A stretch of 64,000 nt of DNA from an uncultured Pseudomonadota bacterium (GTDB taxonomy: Bacteria; Pseudomonadota; Gammaproteobacteria; Burkholderiales; Thiobacillaceae), in NCBI GenBank assembly GCA_903835655.1, contig CAILNT010000059.1:1-64000 (forward strand). Direction: 5' to 3'. This document shows positions 17,501-24,770 of this stretch, in pieces (within the stretch, counting starts at the first letter, position 1; every line of letters begins with the position of its first letter). The notes below the pieces were generated by a model. The model did not search any database, was not told the origin of the DNA, and saw only the letters and a list, made by a program, of their open reading frames with translations. A program made the position numbers and the translations under genes.

Positions 17501-17561
17501 TATTTCGCCGCGGAGGCCACCCATGTTTGAAAAAATCCTGATCGCTAACCGCGGCGAAATA
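17501..17561 (+). promoter_or_regulatory. Hairpin enclosing the accC ribosome-binding site
   Basis: 13-bp perfect inverted repeat: TATTTCGCCGCGG (17501-17513) and CCGCGGCGAAATA (17549-17561). The 35-nt loop holds GAGG and the accC ATG. The downstream arm lies inside accC codons 9-13. If formed in mRNA it would present or restrict the start region; a duplication remnant is the alternative explanation. Confidence 0.5.
17513..17557 (+). repeat. 45-bp duplicate of accC start region (genuine copy)
   Basis: The copy that belongs to the intact accC gene; identical to 17392-17436, offset by 121 bp. Confidence 0.9.
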
Positions 17562-18872
17562 GCCTTGAGGATCCAGCGCGCCTGTCGCGAGATGGGCATC
17601 AAGACCGTCGCGGTCTACTCCGAGGCGGATGCCGAGGCCAAGTATGTGCGCCTGGCGGATGAATCCGTGTGCATCGGGCCACCCCCCTCCGCGAAAAGCT
17701 ATCTGCACGTCCCTGCCATCATCGCCGCCGCCGAAGTGACCGACGCCGAGGCCATCCACCCAGGCTACGGCTTTCTTTCCGAGAACGCCGGCTTCGCCGA
17801 ACGGGTGGAGAGCTCGGGCTTCGTATTCATCGGCCCGCGCCCGGAAACCATCCGCCTGATGGGCGACAAGGTTTCCGCCAAGGACGCCATGAAAGCGGCC
17901 GGCGTGCCGGTGGTGCCCGGATCCGAAGGCGCGTTGGGCGACGATCCCGATGAGTGGCTGCGCATGGGACGCGACGTCGGCTACCCCGTCATCATCAAGG
18001 CCGCTGGGGGTGGCGGCGGACGCGGCATGCGCGTGGTACATACCGAAGCCCACCTCATCCAGTCGGTGCAACTGACCCAGGGCGAGGCGGCCGCGACCTT
18101 TGGCAACCCCGTGGTCTACATGGAAAAATACCTGGGCAACCCGCGCCACATCGAGATCCAGGTTCTCTCCGACTCCCACGGCAATGCCATCCACCTGGGC
18201 GAACGCGACTGCTCCATGCAGCGGCGTCACCAAAAAGTCCTGGAAGAGGCGCCGGCGCCGGGCCTGGACCCGAAAGTGCGCAACAAGATCGGCGAGCGTT
18301 GCGCCGAAGCCTGCCGCAACATCGGCTATCGCGGCGCAGGCACCTTCGAATTCCTCTACGAGGATGGCGAATTCTTCTTCATCGAGATGAATACTCGCGT
18401 TCAGGTCGAGCACCCCGTGACCGAATTGATCACCGGTGTCGATATCGTTCAGGAAAGCATCCGCATCGCCGCTGGTCTGCCCCTGGCGAACAAGCAAAAG
18501 GACATCCACTTCAAGGGCCACGCCATGGAGTGCCGCATCAATGCGGAAGACCCGACCACTTTCATGCCTTCGCCCGGCCGCATCACCCTCTACCATGCCC
18601 CGGGCGGCCCGGGTGTGCGCGTGGATTCGCACGTGTACCAGAACTACTACGTGCCGTCCCATTACGACTCCATGATCGGCAAGCTGATCACTTATGGCAC
18701 CACCCGTGAACAGGCGATCGCCCGCATGCGCATCGCCCTGTCCGAGATGATCGTCGAAGGCATCAAGACGAACATCCCGCTGCACCAGGACCTGCTGGTA
18801 GACCGCACGGTACTGGAAGGCGGCTTCAGCATTCATTACCTGGAGAACAAGCTGGGAATGAACAAGCATTGA
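17523..18872 (+). CDS. accC: Acetyl-CoA carboxylase, biotin carboxylase subunit
   Basis: 449 aa. ATP-dependent carboxylation of biotin on AccB. ATP-grasp features: [14 protein letters not shown] (glycine loop, about residue 160), [15 protein letters not shown], and [16 protein letters not shown] with metal-binding and catalytic residues. Full length. The start is fixed by GGAGG upstream and the conserved first residues [14 protein letters not shown]. prmA follows after 7 nt. Confidence 0.98.
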   Translation: MFEKILIANRGEIALRIQRACREMGIKTVAVYSEADAEAKYVRLADESVCIGPPPSAKSYLHVPAIIAAAEVTDAEAIHPGYGFLSENAGFAERVESSGFVFIGPRPETIRLMGDKVSAKDAMKAAGVPVVPGSEGALGDDPDEWLRMGRDVGYPVIIKAAGGGGGRGMRVVHTEAHLIQSVQLTQGEAAATFGNPVVYMEKYLGNPRHIEIQVLSDSHGNAIHLGERDCSMQRRHQKVLEEAPAPGLDPKVRNKIGERCAEACRNIGYRGAGTFEFLYEDGEFFFIEMNTRVQVEHPVTELITGVDIVQESIRIAAGLPLANKQKDIHFKGHAMECRINAEDPTTFMPSPGRITLYHAPGGPGVRVDSHVYQNYYVPSHYDSMIGKLITYGTTREQAIARMRIALSEMIVEGIKTNIPLHQDLLVDRTVLEGGFSIHYLENKLGMNKH

Positions 18873-18879
18873 TACAGAC

Positions 18880-19779
18880 ATGTGGCTATCCCTGAAACTC
18901 GCCGCGAACCAAGCCGAAGCCGAAGCCCTGGCCGATGCCCTCATGGACGCGGGCGCCCTCTCGGTTTCCATCGAAGATCGCGATGCCGGCACCGCGGCCG
19001 AATTGCCGCAATTTGGCGAACCCGGCCTGGCGGACCCGCAAGCCTGGAGTCGCAACTGGGTGGAAGCCCTGCTCGACGCCGAAGTCGAATTGCCCGCCCT
19101 GTTCGCCCGGCTGGGCCTGGCTGCCAACCACGAACACCAGGTCCTGCGCGTTGAGGAACAGGATTGGGTGCGCCTGACCCAATCCCAGTTCGAGCCTATC
19201 CCGATCTCGCCCAGGCTCTGGATCGTGCCTTCCTGGCACGACGCTCCCGACCCTGACGCGGTCACCCTGGAACTCGATCCTGGCCTGGCCTTCGGCACCG
19301 GCAGCCATGCGACCACACGCCTTTGCCTGCAATGGCTGGAAGCGCACCTGCAAAACAGCGGGGACCGAAAACCTTCCCTGCTCGATTATGGCTGCGGTTC
19401 CGGCATCCTCGCCATCGCCGCAGCCAAACTGGGTGCGGGCACGGTCGTTGGCGTGGACGTGGATGTCCAGGCAGTCACCGCCTCGCGCGACAATGCCCAG
19501 CGAAACAAGGTGGTAGCCAGCTTCTCCCTGCCTGGTGACGCCCCGGCCGGAGAGTTCGACGTGCTAGTCGCCAACATCCTCACCAATCCGCTGAAAGCGC
19601 TACTGCCCTTGCTTAGCGCCCGCGTCAGGCCGGGAGGCGCCCTGGCGCTGTCCGGCATCCTCGCCGAACAGGCCGACGAGGTCATGGCAATCTACAGCCG
19701 GCACTTCACCATGCGGCTGTGGCGCGAGTCGGAAGGCTGGGTCTGCCTGGAAGGCGTAAAAGCCGCCGGCAGCGAGTAG
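18880..19779 (+). CDS. prmA: Ribosomal protein L11 methyltransferase
   Basis: 299 aa. It trimethylates L11 at several amino groups using SAM. N-terminal substrate-binding domain (about 1-65), then a Rossmann methyltransferase with LDPGLAFGTGSHATTRL (about 125-142) and motif I LDYGCGSGILAIAA; VANILTNPL is the catalytic-pocket region. Standard accC-prmA-DUF3426 order of betaproteobacteria. Confidence 0.96.
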   Translation: MWLSLKLAANQAEAEALADALMDAGALSVSIEDRDAGTAAELPQFGEPGLADPQAWSRNWVEALLDAEVELPALFARLGLAANHEHQVLRVEEQDWVRLTQSQFEPIPISPRLWIVPSWHDAPDPDAVTLELDPGLAFGTGSHATTRLCLQWLEAHLQNSGDRKPSLLDYGCGSGILAIAAAKLGAGTVVGVDVDVQAVTASRDNAQRNKVVASFSLPGDAPAGEFDVLVANILTNPLKALLPLLSARVRPGGALALSGILAEQADEVMAIYSRHFTMRLWRESEGWVCLEGVKAAGSE

Positions 19780-19795
19780 CGACTCGCTCCAGCGC

Positions 19796-20797
19796 ATGCT
19801 GACTACCTGCCCCGAATGCCACACCAACTTCCGGGTCACCCAGGAACACCTGGCTTTGCGCCGCGGCTTGGTGCGATGTGGCCAATGCGGGGTGGTGTTC
19901 AATGCCTACGACAGCCTGCTGGCGGAATGGGTGGCGCCAGCGGGAGAGGAACGTCCTGAGGCGCTGCCACCCGTGACAGGTTCAAACGATAGTGCTGTGC
20001 CCCCGGCTCAGGAAAATCGTCCGAGCCGCCCCCCGGGGGGGCCAAGCCGTTCTTGGGACGGCCCGGCGAACGACTTGAGTGCTGTGCCCCCGGCTCAGGA
20101 AAATCGTCCGAGTCCTCCCAAGAGCGACTTGAAGGTACCAGAAATCCCGGCCATGGTGGAAAGGGTGGTCACACCCACCCCATTCAGGGTTCTCCCCATC
20201 CCGGCGATGGCGACGCCTGCCCCGGCCGTGGCGAAGTCCTTGCCCATACAAGATGAAACTTCGGACTCCATTCTCCTGTCCGAACTGCCGACCCGTTCAT
20301 GGCAGGAGCCGCCCAGACCCGCGCGCTGGCTCCTGCCGCGCCTCGCCGCACTGCTCCTGTTCGGTTTACTTGCACTACAACTGGCTCTCATCTTGCGGGC
20401 GGACATCGCCGCCAGCTTCCCCGACACGCGCCCCATCCTCCAGGCTCTGTGCGAACCACTGGGTTGTGTGGTGCCGCTGCCGCGCCAGCTCGACAAGAAA
20501 TCCATCGCGGCGTCTTCGCTGGAACACGACGCGGAAAACAAGTCGCGTGTGCGCCTGTCCCTGCTGCTCGCCAACCGCACGGGGCAAGCGCAGGCCTGGC
20601 CGCGGATCGTCCTCACCCTCACCGACATGCGCGACGATCTGGTCGCCCAGAGGGAATTCACGCCTCGGGAATACCTGGCGAAGGGCACCCGTCTGGAGGC
20701 TGGCATGGCGAACGCAGAAGAGCAGGAAATCCGCCTCGACCTGGATACCGGCACCCTCGAAGCCACCGGTTACGCGCTAGACCTAGTGTATCGCTGA
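19796..20797 (+). CDS. DUF3426 zinc-finger membrane protein
   Basis: 333 aa. An N-terminal MJ0042-type zinc ribbon (CPECHTNFRV...VRCGQCGVVFNAY, two CxxC pairs) is followed by a proline-rich linker, one TM segment (about 180-205, LAALLLFGLLALQLALIL) and a periplasmic DUF3426 domain. Function unknown; commonly found after prmA. The linker holds a 35-bp direct repeat, so VPPAQENRPS appears twice, and it is longer than usual because of this insertion-like stretch. Confidence 0.88.
   Translation: MLTTCPECHTNFRVTQEHLALRRGLVRCGQCGVVFNAYDSLLAEWVAPAGEERPEALPPVTGSNDSAVPPAQENRPSRPPGGPSRSWDGPANDLSAVPPAQENRPSPPKSDLKVPEIPAMVERVVTPTPFRVLPIPAMATPAPAVAKSLPIQDETSDSILLSELPTRSWQEPPRPARWLLPRLAALLLFGLLALQLALILRADIAASFPDTRPILQALCEPLGCVVPLPRQLDKKSIAASSLEHDAENKSRVRLSLLLANRTGQAQAWPRIVLTLTDMRDDLVAQREFTPREYLAKGTRLEAGMANAEEQEIRLDLDTGTLEATGYALDLVYR
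19991..20112 (+). repeat. 35-bp direct repeat inside DUF3426 linker
   Basis: 19991-20025 and 20078-20112 are identical over 35 bp (offset 87 bp). Between them is a C6/G7 block (about 20029-20042) and other GC-rich sequence. The reading frame is kept. It resembles an in-frame interspersed-repeat insertion. Confidence 0.8.
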
Positions 20798-20831
20798 CCG
20801 CCCGCCCCACGAAGGGAGAGGGCGAATAATC

Positions 20832-20963
20832 CTAGAAACCGCAGTTGGACGAACCCGAGTGTGCGTAGCGGTCTAACCCAACTGGTGTGCTTGAACGAGG
20901 GCACAAACTTGGCCGTTCATGGGGCCTTACGAGGGTAATGGAGCGGCCAACTGCGGTTTCTAG
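20832..20963 (+). repeat. HEARO-like structured repeat, copy B (compact form)
   Basis: 132 bp bounded by a perfect 17-bp inverted repeat, CTAGAAACCGCAGTTGG (20832-20848) and its complement (20947-20963). The interior has the CGAGTGTGCG box (about 20855-20864) joined directly to the 82-nt core (20865-20946) shared with copies A and C, without their variable insert. Internal hairpins are visible, for example TTAC-GAGG-GTAA (about 20923-20934) and GGCCG/CGGCC around it. It lies between convergent genes and begins no gene. Confidence 0.65.
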
Positions 20964-20972
20964 AACAATGGC

Positions 20973-21890
20973 CTATAGCCCCGCCAGCGCCCGGATATGC
21001 TCGGCCACGCTGCGCCCCAGCGACGACAGGTCGTAACCGCCTTCCAGCAGTGACACGGCGCGATCCCGTGTCCCGGCCGCCGCCATCGACTGCTCCGTGA
21101 TCCAGACGTAATCCGCCTCCACCAGGCCGAACTGGCCCATGTCATCCTCGCGGTGACCGTCGAAGCCGGCCGAGAAGAACAGCATGTCCGGTTTGAAGGC
21201 GGCAAGCCGCGGCAATATCCTTTCCGCGAACGCCTCGCGGTAGCGTTTTCCCGTGGTACCGGCGGGCAGCGGCACGTTGACGATGTGATCGCTTTCCGTG
21301 TCCGCGCCGCAGTAAGGGTAGAAGGGATGCTGGAAGGTGGAGCAGAGCATCACCCTGGGATCGTCCTTGAAAATATCCTCCGTGCCGTTGCCATGGTGCA
21401 CGTCGAAATCGACGATGGCGACCCTTGCCAGGCCATGGGCCTCCAGCGCATGCGCGGCGGCGACGGCGACGTTGTTGAAGATGCAAAAACCCATCGCACG
21501 CTGGCGTAGCGCATGGTGGCCGGGCGGGCGGCAGGCGACGAAGGCGCTTTTCACCTCGCCGTGCAATACCCGGTCCACCGCCATCACCCCAGCGCCGGCT
21601 GCGCGATAGGCCGCTTCCAGGCTGTGCGGGTTCATCGCGGTGTCATCATCCAGGTCGACCAGGCCCTCGGTGGGCGATGCGGCCTCGACGGCGTCGATAT
21701 AGGCGCAGTCATGCACCCGCGCCAGTTGCGCCCGGTGTACCAGCGGCGCCTCGTAGTACGACAGATGGTCGAACAGATGCGCCGAAAGCAGACGGTCGCC
21801 GATGGCGCCGAGCCGGGAGGGACTTTCCGGATGCTGGTGCCCCATGTCATGCAGGCGGCATTCGGGATGACTGATGTAAGCGGTGCTCAT
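20973..21890 (-). CDS. Histone deacetylase-family (acetoin utilisation/acetylpolyamine) amidohydrolase
   Basis: 305 aa from the ATG at 21890; longer upstream frames lack family similarity. Zn-dependent HDAC superfamily, with PPGHHALRQRAMGFC carrying the HH dyad, VDFDVHHGNGTEDIF carrying Zn ligands (D-x-H), and SAGFDGHREDDMG carrying the third ligand. Members deacetylate acetyl-lysine or acetylpolyamines. It is divergent from a Pat-type acetyltransferase gene (168 bp apart), which suggests a lysine acetylation/deacetylation pair. Confidence 0.9.
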   Translation of the reverse strand: MSTAYISHPECRLHDMGHQHPESPSRLGAIGDRLLSAHLFDHLSYYEAPLVHRAQLARVHDCAYIDAVEAASPTEGLVDLDDDTAMNPHSLEAAYRAAGAGVMAVDRVLHGEVKSAFVACRPPGHHALRQRAMGFCIFNNVAVAAAHALEAHGLARVAIVDFDVHHGNGTEDIFKDDPRVMLCSTFQHPFYPYCGADTESDHIVNVPLPAGTTGKRYREAFAERILPRLAAFKPDMLFFSAGFDGHREDDMGQFGLVEADYVWITEQSMAAAGTRDRAVSLLEGGYDLSSLGRSVAEHIRALAGL

Positions 21891-22058
21891 GGCGAACGGC
21901 GTGTGGAAAACCAGACGCAAATATACGCCGGGTTCATGTCCCGGTAACGCCGGTGGGACTATCATCGGTACCATTCTCAAGCATGCCCGCCAGTAAACCC
22001 GATTGATACGACTCTGGCCACCGATCACCACATACCGCCAACTACCCGCCTGATACTC

Positions 22059-24737
22059 ATGTCACAGCATTATCTCCATCCCCTCTTCATGCCCCGTTCC
22101 GTCGTCGTCTTCGGCGCCAGTGAAAAAGAAAGTTCGGTCGCGGGCATACTCTTCCGCAACCTGCGCAAGTCCGGTTTCACCGGCCAGGTTTACCCGATCA
22201 ACCCCAAGCACGATCAGCTCTATGGTGAGCGCTGTTATGCCTCGGCCGACGACTTGCCGGCAACACCAGAACTGGCCCTGATCGCCACGCCGGCGCCGAC
22301 CATTCCCGGCATTCTGGAAGCCTGCGGTGCCCGCGGCATCCGCCACGCGGTGGTGCTCTCCGCCGGCTTCCGTGAAATTGGGCCCGCCGGCGTGGCGCTG
22401 GAAGAAGCCGTGCAGGCGGCGGCGAAGAAGCATGGCATCCGCTTCATCGGCCCCAACTGCCTGGGCGTGCAGCGTCCAGGCATAGGCTTCAACGCCACCT
22501 TCAGCCAGGGCGCCACGTTGTCCGGCGACCTCGCACTGGTCTCGCAATCCGGCGCCCTGTGCACGGCCATGCTGGACTGGGCGGAATCGAACGGGATCGG
22601 CTTCTCCAGCGTGATATCCACGGGCGCCTCGGCCGATCTGGATTTCGGCGAGATCCTCGACTACCTGGCTTACGACCCCGCGACCCGCGGCATCCTCATG
22701 TATATCGAGGGCATCCGCGATGCCCGCGGCTTCATGAGCGCGCTGCGCGCCACTGCGAGAGTCAAACCAGTGGTGCTGGTGAAGGTGGGACGCCATGAAG
22801 CCGGCTCAAAGGCGGTGGCCTCGCACACCGGCGCCCTGGTCGGTTCCGACGATGTCTTCGACGCCCTGGTGCGACGCGCCGGCGTGGTGCGAGTGGGCAG
22901 CATTCTGCAATTGTTCGCCTCCGCGCGCGCGCTGTCCTCGCACATCAAGCCTTCCGGCGGACGCCTCAGCATCGTCACCAACGGCGGCGGGCCTGGCGTG
23001 ATGGCGACCGATCGAGCGGTCGACCTGGGCGTGGAACTGGCGGCATTGAGCCCAGAGACCTTGCTCCGGCTCAACGCCGCCCTGCCGCCGACCTGGTCGC
23101 ACAGCAACCCCGTGGACATCATCGGTGACGCCGCCGCCGACCGCTACCAGGCGGCGATGGAAGCCTGCCTGGATGACCCGAAGGTCGATGGCGTGCTGGT
23201 GATGCTCACTCCCCAGGCCATGACCCGACCCACCGAGGCCGCCGAGGCAGTAGTCGAGGTCGCCAAGAAATCCAGCAAGCCGGTGATCGCCTGCTGGATG
23301 GGCGAGGCCCAGGTCGCGGAGGGCCGGCGACGCTTCGAGGCCGCCGGCATTCCCTGCTTCACCACGCCGGAGCCGGCGGTGGAAGTGTTCTCCTATCTCT
23401 CTGCCTACTATGAAAACCAGCGTCTGCTGATGCAGACCCCCGGCCCCATCGCCAAGGGAACCGCTCCGGACATCGAGGGTGCGCGCCTGATCCTGGAATC
23501 CGCGCTGTCGCAAGGCCGCAAGGTGTTGACCGAAGTGGAATCGAAGGCACTGCTCTCGGCCTTCCGCATCCCGGTGGCGCAGACGCTGATCGCGCGCGAA
23601 CCCACCGAGGCCATGTTGATGGCGCAACAAATGGGGTTCCCGGTCGCGATGAAGATCAATTCGCAGACGATCAGCCACAAATCCGACGTCGGCGGCGTGC
23701 GCCTGGGGCTGTCCAGCGGCCATGCCGTGCGCTCCGCCTTCACCAGCATGCTCGCGGAAGTGCGTAGCCGCTGCCCGGACGCCAAACTGGACGGCGTGGT
23801 GATCGAACCCATGCTGGAGCGTCCGAATGCGCGCGAGGTATTGGTCGGCGTCACCAGCGACCCGGTACTCGGGCCAGTCATCGTCTTCGGCACCGGCGGC
23901 GTCGACGTGGAAGCCGCGCAAGATCGTGCCGTCACCCTGCCGCCGCTGAACAGCTTCCTGGTGCGCGACCTGATCAATCGCACCCGCGTCGTCAAGCTGC
24001 TGGGAGAGTACCGCAGCCGCCCGGCCGCCGATCTCGACGCGCTGGAACAGGTACTGCTGCGGGTTTCTGAAATGGTCTGCGAACTGCCCTGGATCAAGGA
24101 GTTGGACATCAATCCGCTCCTGGTCGATGAACACGGCGCCCTCGCCCTGGATGCCCGCGTCGTCATCGGCCCGCGCGTATCCAGCGCCGATCGATACGCG
24201 CACATGGCCATCCACCCTTACCCGGCGCACCTGGTCACCACCTGGCAGTTGCCCAACGGGATCGACGTCGTCATCCGCCCGATCCGCCCCGAGGACGCGG
24301 AACTGACCCAGAGTTTCGTGCGCAGTCTGTCCGAGGAAACCAAGTACTTCCGCTACATGGACGCCGTGCGCGAACTGTCGCAAGCCATGCTGGTGCGCTT
24401 CACGCAAATCGACTACGACCGCGAAATGGCGCTCCTGGCGGTGACCACCGTGAATGGCAGGGAATTGGAACTAGGCGTGGCGCGTTACGCCATCAACGCC
24501 GATGGAGAATCCTGCGAATTCGCCGTGGTGGTCAGCGATCAGTGGCAGAAACAGGGCATCGCCCACAAGCTCATGGACGTGCTGATGGACGTGGCGCGCT
24601 CCAATGGCCTGAGGATGATGGACGGCGAAGTCTTGAAGACCAATCGCCGCATGGTCAAGCTGGCCGAGGGTCTGGGCTTCAAGGTCGAGGCGCACCGGGA
24701 GGACGAAACCGTGCGCTACGTCTCGCGGAAGCTGTAG
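22059..24737 (+). CDS. pat: Pat-type protein lysine acetyltransferase (NDP-forming acyl-CoA synthetase domain + GNAT)
   Basis: 892 aa, matching Salmonella Pat / E. coli PatZ in length and order. Residues 1 to about 460 are CoA-binding and CoA-ligase domains (VVFGASEKESSVAG; FIGPNCLGV; SQSGALCTAMLDWA). About 480-710 is an ATP-grasp domain. The last ~160 residues are a GNAT acetyltransferase (VVVSDQWQKQGIAHKLM, acetyl-CoA loop). Pat inactivates acetyl-CoA synthetase and other enzymes by acetylating lysines. The catalytic state of the ligase part cannot be judged here. Confidence 0.92.
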   Translation: MSQHYLHPLFMPRSVVVFGASEKESSVAGILFRNLRKSGFTGQVYPINPKHDQLYGERCYASADDLPATPELALIATPAPTIPGILEACGARGIRHAVVLSAGFREIGPAGVALEEAVQAAAKKHGIRFIGPNCLGVQRPGIGFNATFSQGATLSGDLALVSQSGALCTAMLDWAESNGIGFSSVISTGASADLDFGEILDYLAYDPATRGILMYIEGIRDARGFMSALRATARVKPVVLVKVGRHEAGSKAVASHTGALVGSDDVFDALVRRAGVVRVGSILQLFASARALSSHIKPSGGRLSIVTNGGGPGVMATDRAVDLGVELAALSPETLLRLNAALPPTWSHSNPVDIIGDAAADRYQAAMEACLDDPKVDGVLVMLTPQAMTRPTEAAEAVVEVAKKSSKPVIACWMGEAQVAEGRRRFEAAGIPCFTTPEPAVEVFSYLSAYYENQRLLMQTPGPIAKGTAPDIEGARLILESALSQGRKVLTEVESKALLSAFRIPVAQTLIAREPTEAMLMAQQMGFPVAMKINSQTISHKSDVGGVRLGLSSGHAVRSAFTSMLAEVRSRCPDAKLDGVVIEPMLERPNAREVLVGVTSDPVLGPVIVFGTGGVDVEAAQDRAVTLPPLNSFLVRDLINRTRVVKLLGEYRSRPAADLDALEQVLLRVSEMVCELPWIKELDINPLLVDEHGALALDARVVIGPRVSSADRYAHMAIHPYPAHLVTTWQLPNGIDVVIRPIRPEDAELTQSFVRSLSEETKYFRYMDAVRELSQAMLVRFTQIDYDREMALLAVTTVNGRELELGVARYAINADGESCEFAVVVSDQWQKQGIAHKLMDVLMDVARSNGLRMMDGEVLKTNRRMVKLAEGLGFKVEAHREDETVRYVSRKL

Positions 24738-24743
24738 CAGGAA

Positions 24744-24767
24744 AGTCGCGGCGGCCTCGCCGCGACT
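24744..24767. terminator. Hairpin between convergent pat and pepN
   Basis: Perfect 10-bp inverted repeat AGTCGCGGCG / CGCCGCGACT with a 4-nt loop, exactly between two convergent stops (24737 and 24771). No long T-run on either side. It probably serves as a bidirectional transcription stop or mRNA-end hairpin. Confidence 0.55.
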
Positions 24768-24770
24768 GCG

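Noticed and set aside
22806..24407. 533-aa - strand frame antisense to pat
   Set aside because: Composition (His, Arg, Gly, Gln) is that of an antisense frame; Pat domains are intact on +.
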